64,000 nucleotides of DNA. Origin: Periweissella fabaria (lineage in GTDB: Bacteria; Bacillota; Bacilli; Lactobacillales; Lactobacillaceae). Every line of letters starts with the position of its first letter. The first letter of the stretch is position 1. The stretch lies in the NCBI RefSeq assembly GCF_918814575.1, contig NZ_CAKKNS010000007.1, positions 1 through 64,000 on the forward strand. The letters are read 5' to 3'. A program made the position numbers and the translations under genes. Under the pieces are notes generated by a model, which saw only the letters and a list, made by a program, of their open reading frames with translations, ran no database searches and was not told where the DNA came from. Positions 17,988-25,399 of the stretch are shown piece by piece.

Positions 17988-18038
17988 ACATAAATCAACA
18001 CCCTGCTTAACGGATTCGTCCAATCGCAGGGTTTTTTT
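17988..18038 (+). ncRNA. Small stem-loop RNA upstream of abiF
   Basis: The outer stem CCCTGC (18001-18006) pairs with GCAGGG (18026-18031), enclosing an inner hairpin GGA-TTCG-TCC (18012-18021). Seven T follow directly, then a ribosome binding site and the AbiF ATG at 18047. The arrangement fits a short terminated RNA of about 50 bases made from the promoter upstream, with some read-through into the gene. I recall a conserved abiF RNA motif described upstream of abiF genes; whether this is a member needs a covariance search. Confidence 0.65.
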
Positions 18039-18046
18039 GTAGGTGA

Positions 18047-19129
18047 ATGATGACAATAGAATTAGCACAATTAGATTTTAAAAGCCAATTGGAATTGTTT
18101 CGTGATCGAGGAATGGAAGGTATTAACGTGAACGAAGAGAGACAATTGAAGACAATATCTTCAATTGGATATTATTCGCTCAAAAGCTATGCATATCCAT
18201 TTTATGATTCTGAAACAAAAACATACAATGGCATTACTTTTAGTCAAATAGTAGCAAGATATTATAGAGATAAACGATTTAAGCAAAATATATTACAAGC
18301 AATTGAAGATATTGAGGTTACATTAAATACTAAAATTTCATACTATATGGGTGAAAATTATGGACCATTTGGATACCAAAATTTTTACAAATGGTGTCAA
18401 AATTCAGGTAAAAACAGATATTTAAAAAATGTTCAAATAGATAAATTTTTTTTAGAAAATGAAAAATTAAAATTTCTTTCTAGTTTACAATCTGCTGTGA
18501 AAAAATCTTCTAACAAAGATATTAAGGCATTTAATTCACAAAGTAATGATGTATTTCCACCAATTTGGTTGTTGGTAAATACATTTACCTTAGGACAATC
18601 AATACATATATTAAAATTGATGAATAATGACAATAGGAAAAAAATAGCTGAAGATTTTAATTGTACGTTTAAAGAATTAATTAGTTGGTTAGATTGTATT
18701 AATTTAATTAGAAATATTTGTTGCCACAATGGAAATTTAATAGATCTAACAATTCGAACAAAACCTAAGGTGCCTAGTGGAGCTGAATCATTCATACAAA
18801 TTAATGATAACGAAGCAACTAATAAAATTGCGTTGCCAATCGTTATCATAGTTTATTTAATTAAAGAGATTAATACTAAATATAAATTCACAGATTTAAC
18901 GAGTTCTTTATTATCATTATTCAATGGTGTCAATGATGATGCTTATGGATTTAAAAATAAAGATGTGATTTTTGAGTTGTTCGGTGAAGAAAAGAAGACT
19001 AGTTCGCAAATTAAATTAGAAACAATAAAAGAATGTTTAAGTGTATGTAATTTTGAAGATTTAGAGGAGGTAGAGAAATTAATAGAAAAAAGACATAGAC
19101 GACTCTTAGCACGGAAAAACAGAAAATAA
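18047..19129 (+). CDS. abiF: Abortive infection protein, AbiF/AbiD (Abi_2) family
   Basis: Abi_2 proteins abort phage infection in lactococci and belong to the HEPN group of likely RNases. The 360-aa protein has the family start (LDFKSQLELFRDRGMEGI, then IGYYSLKSYAYPFYD about residues 40-54). A HEPN active-site motif R-N-I-C-C-H (R222 and H227, an R-x4-H) is followed by N228. No membrane segment is seen and the C-terminus is basic. It starts with two ATG codons behind AGGTG and is preceded by a short structured RNA with a terminator-like end, suggesting RNA control of a toxic product. The AT-rich coding sequence fits recent acquisition. It is the clearest defence cargo of the element. Confidence 0.88.
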   Translation: MMTIELAQLDFKSQLELFRDRGMEGINVNEERQLKTISSIGYYSLKSYAYPFYDSETKTYNGITFSQIVARYYRDKRFKQNILQAIEDIEVTLNTKISYYMGENYGPFGYQNFYKWCQNSGKNRYLKNVQIDKFFLENEKLKFLSSLQSAVKKSSNKDIKAFNSQSNDVFPPIWLLVNTFTLGQSIHILKLMNNDNRKKIAEDFNCTFKELISWLDCINLIRNICCHNGNLIDLTIRTKPKVPSGAESFIQINDNEATNKIALPIVIIVYLIKEINTKYKFTDLTSSLLSLFNGVNDDAYGFKNKDVIFELFGEEKKTSSQIKLETIKECLSVCNFEDLEEVEKLIEKRHRRLLARKNRK

Positions 19130-19130
19130 C

Positions 19131-19172
19131 AAATAAAAAGCCACCACCTAATGCAGGTAGTGGCTTTATTTA
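19131..19172. terminator. Bidirectional terminator between abiF and the replication operon
   Basis: AAAGCCAC(C)...GTGGCTTT with a short interrupted loop, flanked by A-rich and T-rich sequence. Confidence 0.8.
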
Positions 19173-19192
19173 TTGTTGTGGATAGTATGATC

Positions 19193-19381
19193 CTAGCTTC
19201 TAAGAATTGTTTCAAAAAGTTCAGGAATACTCATAGAATTAAGTTTTTCAATTGAAAGACCTTTTCGCTGTCCATACTGCCAAAGTAAAGAGCCTAATTT
19301 TTCCATTTCATAACTATCTAAGGAATATACAAAATTCTCGTATTTACGTTTTTTCCACTTTAAATATAATTCTTTAATCAT
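19193..19381 (-). CDS. Hypothetical protein (62 aa)
   Basis: I do not recognise this small protein. It has a basic N-terminus (MIKELYLKWKKRKYENF) and a helical C-terminal half (YEMEKLGSLLWQYGQRKG). AAGGAG stands 10 bases before the ATG. It follows the helicase gene by 20 bases, so it is probably the last gene of the minus-strand replication operon. Confidence 0.6.
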   Translation of the reverse strand: MIKELYLKWKKRKYENFVYSLDSYEMEKLGSLLWQYGQRKGLSIEKLNSMSIPELFETILRS

Positions 19382-19401
19382 ATATTTTGTATACTCCTTT
19401 A

Positions 19402-20829
19402 TTAATTATTCATTAATTCCAAACCATCAAAGCGATAGGTGGACTTGCCATCATCGCTAGAACCTTTACGTGACTTAATGCGGGGATGGCCACGCTGTTC
19501 TAATTCCTTGATGAAAGTATTTTTTTTAAATGATGATACGTTTAATCCCTCTTCGATAAGCCAATCTTGATAATGTTGCCATATATAAGTTGTGCTAATA
19601 CCGCTACCATGTTCACAATTTGCGGTACATTCTTTTAAATACCGGCTTAATGGATCGCTGTAATACCATTCATTAGTGGCATTTATCATATTAGTGGTTT
19701 TTGAAAGTTTTCCCTCTAGTCTTGCTATGTTAAACAGTGTCATTGCCTTATAAGCAAAGGCTGGTAGCTCTTTTTTAATCTCGTTAGCTGGAAATAACCT
19801 TTCCCGCTTGGCTTTCTCTGCTGGGTTGTCTCGTACCAATGGGGCAATGGTTGGTAATATAACAGCTCTACTAAAGATACCAATATCATGTTTCATAATA
19901 GGCAGTTCATTAGCACCGTATAGCATGGTGGCATAGTTTACAAAGTTAAATGGTTGGCCATGTTTCTTTTGTGCAGTAACTCCATCATTACCGGTCAGGC
20001 TTTTAATGATGTCAGGAGATGATATATACATGGTTTTTAAGTCCATTGCTATATTGGCATACATACCAAGTAACTGGGCAGGATAGAATTTAGCTCCCTC
20101 GTCATTGGATGTTAATTGTTCTAAAGATAAATTACTAATGTTCGCTACTGATAGCAAGGGCTTAATAAGGGTATCTATTAATGTACTTTTACCATTACCC
20201 GCTATACCTTGTATAATCACAAATATGTTAAATGGTGCATAAGATTTGTAAAACATATAGCCGATATATTCAGTTAAAAATTTACTTTGTTCAGCACCAA
20301 CCATATAATCAAGCATTGCATTAATATATGGTGTATCTCGGCCACTGGTATCTAATTCATAAGGTAAACCACCAAGTATATAGTCATCTGGTTTGTTTGG
20401 TCTCAATTCGTTTGTGTGGATGTCATAAGTACCATTTTTAAAACTAACTAACTGTGGTGTAGGTTCTAAAAAGGGAGAAAAAGTATTTTGGTAACTCATG
20501 CTTGTTATATAATCACTAACTTCATTCTTTTTACGTGAGCTATATTTATTCACTTGTACTAGTTTACGAGTTATAACACTACCTAATAATAATTTTAAAG
20601 AGTCTTTACTCGATAGTTCTTGCCAATTTTGGCCATTATAATATGCTCCGTTAGTTAGATCATTTGTTAATATTAAAGGTAATTCTTTAAGTATTTCATC
20701 CCCTAACAGTGTAGTGCTAATCCTTTTTACTCCATTTTCATCTACAAATAGCCAATCAGGGTTATTACTAGTGGGCGTTGTTTCGTCAATGGCTTGTATT
20801 TCGTCTTTTATATTGTCAGGTATGGCCAT
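19402..20829 (-). CDS. Primase-associated SF3 helicase (D5/P4-type)
   Basis: This is the likely replicative helicase of the element. The 475-aa protein has a D5-N-like region (about residues 55-200, with FSPFLEPTPQLVSFKNGTYDI). An SF3 helicase core follows with Walker A GIAGNGKSTLID (about 207-218), an acidic segment IAMDLKT (about 257-263) and YGANELPIMKHDIGIFSRAV, the sensor region of the superfamily. The C-terminal part holds a winged-helix-like region. The start codon overlaps the stop of the primase gene (TAATG), so the two are translationally coupled, a split version of the fused primase-helicases of P4 and islands. Confidence 0.9.
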   Translation of the reverse strand: MAIPDNIKDEIQAIDETTPTSNNPDWLFVDENGVKRISTTLLGDEILKELPLILTNDLTNGAYYNGQNWQELSSKDSLKLLLGSVITRKLVQVNKYSSRKKNEVSDYITSMSYQNTFSPFLEPTPQLVSFKNGTYDIHTNELRPNKPDDYILGGLPYELDTSGRDTPYINAMLDYMVGAEQSKFLTEYIGYMFYKSYAPFNIFVIIQGIAGNGKSTLIDTLIKPLLSVANISNLSLEQLTSNDEGAKFYPAQLLGMYANIAMDLKTMYISSPDIIKSLTGNDGVTAQKKHGQPFNFVNYATMLYGANELPIMKHDIGIFSRAVILPTIAPLVRDNPAEKAKRERLFPANEIKKELPAFAYKAMTLFNIARLEGKLSKTTNMINATNEWYYSDPLSRYLKECTANCEHGSGISTTYIWQHYQDWLIEEGLNVSSFKKNTFIKELEQRGHPRIKSRKGSSDDGKSTYRFDGLELMNN

Positions 20830-21722
20830 TATTTACCCCCTTTATAGCTTCTGTATGCTGATATAAATGTATTGTTTAATTCGATATCTTGTAATGGGGG
20901 ATGTGACTGTAAGTTCATCATGGTAGCAAGTTCATAAACCAGTTCACTATCGCCACCTGTAATAAATAGAAAGTGCTTAATAAAGACAAATAGGCCGTTG
21001 TTACGTTCTCCCTCTGGTAAACCATTTAATAGTTCGGTTAAGTGCTGGGAGTTTTGTTTTTGCCATGTATTCCCACTGTTATTGCTAGTTGGTGTTAGTG
21101 TTTTAGTAGTAAGTTGTGCTTTGTGGATTGGTTTGTACATACTTAGTAACTTATCAACGTGTAATTTGTTGCCTTTATGGCGTATGATCATATTTGCTGT
21201 GTTATGCGGTGTTAGCAGGGGTAAACCATGCGCTTGACTCCATTTATTATTAGCATTGCTATCAACTTCTAAACCTATTATTTTACCCACAAGCTCGGTT
21301 AATGGTTGCCATTCCTCTTTACTGATATTTCTATCTAAGTCGATAACCAACCGCAGGCGTGAATTATCAGTAAAACCATTCTTTATTGTGGGATATGCTA
21401 TATATGAAAGTTTATTAATGTCACTTTTGCCTAGTATGTCTATAACACTTTGATATGGCTTATTAGTATTATCTAGGTCAACAAATAACAGTGTACGGTA
21501 TAACAAATTACTATCGTTACGCTTTAGTTCCTTGAAAGAACCCGCAAAAACATAGTTCGCTTTATTATGCTTAATATCCTTGTTATCTGGGTTAGATAAT
21601 TGGGCATTACTGGCTTTTGAAAATGATTGTGGGTTATAATTCATCAAATAATCAAAGTCGCTTAAATCGCTTTTTATTGGCTTTATGTTGTTATTAACTA
21701 AACCATTTTGTACGTAAATCAT
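20829..21722 (-). CDS. Primase-like replication protein (AEP type)
   Basis: The 297-aa protein resembles the N-terminal part of phage/plasmid primase-polymerases. It has LFVDLDNTNKPY (about residues 80-91) with a D-x-D pair, RLRLVIDLDRNISKEEW (about 122-138) and a histidine-rich stretch near SQAHGLPLLTPHNTANM. The C-terminus (residues about 215-297) looks like a small PriCT-type helical domain. AAGGAGG precedes the ATG. A possible countertranscribed RNA lies in its leader. The exact family is less certain than that of the helicase. Confidence 0.75.
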   Translation of the reverse strand: MIYVQNGLVNNNIKPIKSDLSDFDYLMNYNPQSFSKASNAQLSNPDNKDIKHNKANYVFAGSFKELKRNDSNLLYRTLLFVDLDNTNKPYQSVIDILGKSDINKLSYIAYPTIKNGFTDNSRLRLVIDLDRNISKEEWQPLTELVGKIIGLEVDSNANNKWSQAHGLPLLTPHNTANMIIRHKGNKLHVDKLLSMYKPIHKAQLTTKTLTPTSNNSGNTWQKQNSQHLTELLNGLPEGERNNGLFVFIKHFLFITGGDSELVYELATMMNLQSHPPLQDIELNNTFISAYRSYKGGK

Positions 21723-21747
21723 CTCTAAGCCTCCTTTGTGCTTGTGG

Positions 21748-21836
21748 TATAATTAATACAGAAAACGGCAGTATTAACCGTTAGACTTGTATAGCTATTG
21801 TTTAACTCGTGGTAGGGGGAAACGATAGCTTTTTTA
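21748..21836 (+). ncRNA. Candidate countertranscribed RNA in the primase leader
   Basis: An extended -10 (TGGTATAAT, 21745-21753) on the plus strand is followed by a small stem AACGG/CCGTT (21764-21782). A terminator comes next: stem AGCTATTGTTT/AAACGATAGCT (21793-21830) and TTTTTTATTTT. The RNA would be about 75 bases and antisense to the leader of the primase gene on the other strand. Antisense RNAs in this position control copy number in many plasmids. No -35 is recognisable and no transcript has been seen. Confidence 0.5.
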
Positions 21837-21902
21837 TTTTGGGTATTATTATCATTGTCATTATGCAATCTTATTTATTCTTAGTCGGGGACATAATGGC
21901 TT

Positions 21903-22253
21903 TTATTGGTTCAAAGTTTCTTTAACATAATTACTACGCTGGTTTAATATTTGGTCTTTCCAATTGAGTAAATCGGCGTTTTTTATTGCAGTTGCAACTC
22001 TTAGAGATGTTAGTGCTTGGTTCTCTATGGCACTTGAATAGCGTTTTTGTTCGGCTGGGTTAGTAATAATGTAATAACCCGCTGGATTTGTCTTACTAGC
22101 TCCAATAGGGACACCCGCAAAGCGTAAACGCTGTATGTCGTTTTTAATTTCTCGTTCGCTTGCATTTAAAAGCGTTTGTAAAGTTTTACCTGTTACCGTT
22201 CGTTCTGTCCCCACTGGTATTAGGGTTAATAATTTTAAATTCAATGACTCCAT
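21903..22253 (-). CDS. Small helix-turn-helix protein of the replication operon
   Basis: The 116-aa protein begins LNLKLLTLIPVGTERTVTGK, followed by a winged-helix-like segment (LNASEREIKNDIQRLRFAGVPIGASKTNPAGYYII, about residues 28-62). This matches small phage and island proteins just upstream of replication genes. The C-terminal 50 residues are helical. AAAGGAAA precedes the ATG by eight bases. Its role, regulator or replication accessory protein, cannot be decided. Confidence 0.65.
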   Translation of the reverse strand: MESLNLKLLTLIPVGTERTVTGKTLQTLLNASEREIKNDIQRLRFAGVPIGASKTNPAGYYIITNPAEQKRYSSAIENQALTSLRVATAIKNADLLNWKDQILNQRSNYVKETLNQ

Positions 22254-22291
22254 AAACCATTTCCTTTGCTTTTTAGTTCATCCCCGATCAC

Positions 22292-22313
22292 GTACATAGT
22301 CTATTGCGTAGCG
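22292..22313 (+). repeat. 22-bp repeat, copy 1
   Basis: GTACATAGTCTATTGCGTAG plus CG is exactly repeated at 23768-23789. Both copies follow TTCATCCCC and lie between genes. The core ATAG-T-CTAT is palindromic, as for a protein-binding site. Confidence 0.8.
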
Positions 22314-22323
22314 TTGCACATAT

Positions 22324-22596
22324 TTAATCTAAATTACTGGGGATGTCGTTATTCTTGATAAATTCATCTATTTCATTTCTTAAGTAATAGGTTTTACCAT
22401 TTAGCTGGTGCTTTTTAAGTCCTTGACTAACTAGCTTTTTTAAACTGTTATAGCTACTTATTACACCGATGTACTCGATGGCTTGTTGGGGAGTTAGTCG
22501 GTGGGTAGTAATAACTGCCCTTTTACAAGCACTAGTAACCATATTTTGGATAAGGTCTTGTAACTCTGTTTGTTGCTCGGTCGTTAATAGTCCCAT
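22324..22596 (-). CDS. Small DNA-binding protein, excisionase-like
   Basis: The 90-aa protein has a C-terminal MerR/excisionase-type winged-helix signature: LTPQQAIEYIGVISSYNSLKKLVSQGLKKHQLNGKTYYLRNEIDEFI (about residues 37-83). Proteins of this kind (Xis or AlpA-like) control excision or early genes in islands. CTGGAGG precedes the ATG by seven bases. It lies in the minus-strand early operon between a small helical protein gene and the HTH gene upstream of primase. Confidence 0.68.
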   Translation of the reverse strand: MGLLTTEQQTELQDLIQNMVTSACKRAVITTHRLTPQQAIEYIGVISSYNSLKKLVSQGLKKHQLNGKTYYLRNEIDEFIKNNDIPSNLD

Positions 22597-22609
22597 TCAA
22601 TACCTCCAG

Positions 22610-22885
22610 TTATTTAGTTGCAATAGAGGTCATTAATGGCTCGTTGTCTAACTCGTCTACAATCTTGTTAGCTTGCTGTAACAACTCATATAGATCAACG
22701 GCATGCTCTAATATCATTGGGGCTAATAGTCTAGAAGCGTCATATACACCAAGCGCTTGTTTCTCTTGTGATATTGTCATATCTTCATTTGATAAGTTGT
22801 AGATGTACTTAATTGCATTTTTTAGGTTTTCAGCTTTTAACATGCCTTCAGTTGCTAAAGTTTGGATAGTTTGGTTTGTGTTCAT
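22610..22885 (-). CDS. Hypothetical small helical protein (91 aa)
   Basis: I recognise no family. The sequence (MNTNQTIQTLATEGMLKAEN... to ...LYELLQQANKIVDELDNEPL) is acidic and predicted fully helical, typical of small early proteins of phages and islands. The start at 22885 has GAGGA nine bases upstream; a longer frame from 22918 would start inside the preceding gene. It lies second in the early operon. Confidence 0.6.
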   Translation of the reverse strand: MNTNQTIQTLATEGMLKAENLKNAIKYIYNLSNEDMTISQEKQALGVYDASRLLAPMILEHAVDLYELLQQANKIVDELDNEPLMTSIATK

Positions 22886-22901
22886 CTTCGTATGTCCTCG
22901 A

Positions 22902-23093
22902 TTAAATTTGTTTTGCAAGCCAATTATTTAGCTTTTCGTAGGTTGTAGGTCGTACATTGTTTGTTTTTCCGTTGAATAATTTATCTAAAGTCCATCGACT
23001 AATACCAGTTTGTCTAGAAAGTTCTAAAACAGATATATTTAATTCCCCTCGTAGCCGCTTTACAGCAATAACTGTTGTGCTAGATAGTTGCAT
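22902..23093 (-). CDS. Cro-like HTH regulator
   Basis: The 63-aa protein is almost all helix-turn-helix: VIAVKRLRGELNISVLELSRQTGISRWTLDKLFNGKTNNVRPTTYEKLNNWL (Xre/Cro type). The start at 23093 is set by AGGAGG eight bases upstream; a longer frame from 23168 would run through the operators. It is the first gene of the leftward early operon, divergent from the CI-like gene, in the position of str in SaPIs or cro in phages. Confidence 0.82.
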   Translation of the reverse strand: MQLSSTTVIAVKRLRGELNISVLELSRQTGISRWTLDKLFNGKTNNVRPTTYEKLNNWLAKQI

Positions 23094-23108
23094 TTCGTTC
23101 CCTCCTGT

Positions 23109-23165
23109 CAACATATTGTTGCTATTATTATATGCAACAAAGTGTTGCTCGTCAACATATTGTTG
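23109..23165. promoter_or_regulatory. Three operators over the early promoter
   Basis: The inverted repeats CAACATATTGTTG (23109-23121), CAACAAAGTGTTG (23135-23147) and CAACATATTGTTG (23153-23165) share the arms CAACA/TGTTG with a 3-base centre. On the minus strand TTGACG (23155-23150) and TATAAT (23132-23127), 17 bases apart, form a near-consensus promoter for the Cro-like gene. The second and third operators cover its spacer and -35. This is a CI/Cro-type switch. Confidence 0.85.
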
Positions 23166-23211
23166 CACATTTTTGTAGATTAAAGTATTCTTTTAGCAAG
23201 GAGGAATGGCA

Positions 23212-23745
23212 ATGCGATTAAAAGAATGTAGAGAAAAAGCTGGTCTATCACAACAACAATTAGCTACAGAACTAGGGATAACAAGGCAGGCCGTTTCTTT
23301 ATACGAACAAGGGAAACGAGAACCTAAACTCGATGTAATAAGGAAGATGTCAGATATATTAAATGTCGGCGTTTTTTATTTATTAGGTGAACATGATCAA
23401 GATAATGATAATACGAATAAAACGTTTGATGATGTAGTAGCAGAGCCAACAGCACTAGCTGAAAGGGCATTTCCAACAGTTAAGTTTAATAATTTAGATG
23501 TTAAATTTGAAACAGGTTTACTATTGGAAACTATGCAAAGTGTTTTAGGAAAAACAAAAAAAATCGGTATGTCCGGGAAGTATAAAGAAAAAAATGTCAT
23601 TATTTTTGAACTATTGACAGAATTAGTATGTTATTTAGATGATGAAGAATATGATGAAGAACATTATAGTGATCCAGTCATAGAAATGTTTGATGGTTTA
23701 GAGGATCTAGCAGTACACTGCAAAAAAATATATTTAGGTAAGTAA
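23212..23745 (+). CDS. CI-like repressor (Xre family)
   Basis: The 177-aa protein has an N-terminal Xre helix-turn-helix (RLKECREKAGLSQQQLATELGITRQAVSLYEQGKREPKLDVIRKMSDIL, residues about 2-50), a linker and a C-terminal region of unknown fold that is acidic (LDDEEYDEEHYSDP). No LexA-type Ser-Lys autocleavage motif is seen. That fits a satellite repressor lifted by a phage protein, as with SaPI Stl, rather than by RecA; this is inference. The start at 23212 has AGGAGG seven bases upstream; an in-frame ATG at 23206 is too close. It is divergent from the Cro-like gene. Confidence 0.85.
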   Translation: MRLKECREKAGLSQQQLATELGITRQAVSLYEQGKREPKLDVIRKMSDILNVGVFYLLGEHDQDNDNTNKTFDDVVAEPTALAERAFPTVKFNNLDVKFETGLLLETMQSVLGKTKKIGMSGKYKEKNVIIFELLTELVCYLDDEEYDEEHYSDPVIEMFDGLEDLAVHCKKIYLGK

Positions 23746-23767
23746 TACCATTCATCCCCTCGATTAA

Positions 23768-23789
23768 GTACATAGTCTATTGCGTAGCG
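23768..23789 (+). repeat. 22-bp repeat, copy 2
   Basis: Identical to 22292-22313. This copy stands between the repressor and integrase genes, just before the integrase ribosome binding site. Confidence 0.8.
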
Positions 23790-23813
23790 GTGATTAAGAG
23801 AGGACATGATGAA

Positions 23814-24995
23814 ATGGCAACTTATCAACAATATACAAAAAACGGTGTAAAACTGTGGAAAGCACAAGTTTACTTAGGGTTAGACCCTTATACACATAAG
23901 AAAGTAACAACAAAACGGGCGGGATTTAAAACAAAAAAAGAAGCCCAGAAAGCTATTAATCAGCTAAAACTGGACTTTGAAAATAAGGGGAAAATTGAAA
24001 AATCAAATATTATAACCTTTAATGATTTATATGAGCAGTGGTTGCCTAGTTACACTAATACCGTATCACAAGCTACACTTAACAAGGTTACAGCGATGTT
24101 TAATAATCATGTATTTGTAAAGGGTGCATTAGATGGGGTACTAGTTGAAAAGGTAACATTACCATTTGCTCAAAAGCTAGTTAATAAGTGATCAGGGGAG
24201 TTAGTTTATTTTAATAAACTAGTTCAATATGTTAGCAAAGTGTTTGATTTTGCTATTGATATGGATGTTATCACTAAAAATCAATTTAAAAGCGTAACCT
24301 TGCCTAAGAAGAAAATAACTAGTAAGAATAATGTTAAATCGTCTGATAATTGGCTGGATAAAGACCAATTACAAGAGTTCTTTAGTGGTTTAGATAAATC
24401 GTATAATGGGGATGATAAAGAGCTGGTAAGCGTTTATTTTAGATTGCTGGCATTTACTGGTGCTCGTAAGTCAGAGTTATTGTCTCTAACATGGAGTGAT
24501 ATAGACTTAGCTAGCTCAACTATTTCAATTAATAAAACCATTACAAGAGGGTTAGATAATAAGTTGTTTGTAAGTAATACAACTAAAACACAAGCAGGTA
24601 CTAGAACTCTTATTATTGATGAGAACACCATAACGATGTTAAAACGTTGGCGAATGCTACAAAGAAGTGTGATGTTTGAGTATGGCTTTAATATTGGAGC
24701 TAAGAGTGATCAACTTGTATTTAGTAGGTTTATAGATAACAGCCTAATAAATGTAATGACACCAAACCATTGGTTAAAGAAAATACTAACCAATACCAAT
24801 TTACCAACTATAACAATACATGGGTTTCGTCACACATACGCCACATTAGCAATTGAAGCAGGGATGAACGTTAAGCAACTACAAAAACAGCTTGGTCATA
24901 CCGATGTTAAGACCACACTAGATATATATGCAGCGGTAACAGAAAAGGGACAACATGAGTCTACTGAGTTATTTAGTAGTTATGTTGGTTTCTAA
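23814..24995 (+). pseudogene. int: Tyrosine integrase interrupted by an in-frame TGA
   Basis: Without the stop this would be a 393-aa phage-type integrase, full length for the family. The N-terminal part has an arm-binding domain (KLWKAQVYLGLDPYTHKKVTT) and part of the core-binding domain. Codon 126 (24189-24191) is TGA in the context VNK-stop-SGELVYF, where relatives often have Trp (TGG), so one G-to-A change explains it. The same frame continues after the stop with all catalytic residues: R in TGARKSELLSLTW, H-x-x-R in HGFRHTYATL, H in LGHTDVKTT and Y in LDIYAAV. No start with a ribosome binding site is evident for the second part. Opal read-through or an assembly error cannot be excluded. 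Confidence 0.88.
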
Positions 24996-25044
24996 CTATA
25001 CCAATTTTTGATTTTTAGTAATAAAAGGTGTGAAAAATAGAGTT

Positions 25045-25188
25045 TGTTCCAAAAGTGTTCCAAAAATGATGGTGTTTGTTCCAAAAAAATAGCCGTTTTT
25101 AGCCAAATGTTCCATTTTTGGAACGTTTTACAAGTGTTGTAAACCTATATATACCAAGTGGTTAGATGGGTTTTGTTCTATTTGTTCC
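25045..25188 (-). repeat. GGAACA cluster, right end
   Basis: TGTTCC (GGAACA on the minus strand) occurs at 25045, 25056, 25077, 25108 and 25183. Outward to inward the spacings are 75, 31, 21 and 11 bp; the left cluster has 75, 11, 20 and 21. The stretch 24996-25399 otherwise holds only the arm sites; the short plus-strand frame 25166-25351 has no ribosome binding site. Confidence 0.8.
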
Positions 25189-25312
25189 ATTTTTTTTAGA
25201 CATAGTTTTAAATAAAAAATATATAGAGGTATACCAATTGTGCTCGTGTAGTTTATACAAAATGGTGTCTAAGTATCTATATATTATAAATAGGAAGCTT
25301 TATTTTACTAAA

Positions 25313-25331
25313 GGACAGCAAAAGGGACAGC
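25313..25331 (+). repeat. Candidate integrase arm-type sites, right end
   Basis: Two GGACAGC copies (25313 and 25325), 12 bp apart in the same orientation as the left-end set, lie 69 bp inside attR. Confidence 0.6.
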
Positions 25332-25399
25332 CAAACGGCATAAATAGTTAGTGAAAACCCTTCTAAACGTTGGTATGTCAGCATTTAGCTACCTGGTGT

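Noticed and set aside
24240-24995. A separate short integrase gene after the stop codon
   Set aside because: It is in the same frame as the upstream part, has no ribosome binding site and lacks the N-terminal domains, so one broken gene explains both parts better.
25166-25351. Plus-strand open frame of 61 codons near attR
   Set aside because: No ribosome binding site; overlaps the inverted repeat and the arm sites.
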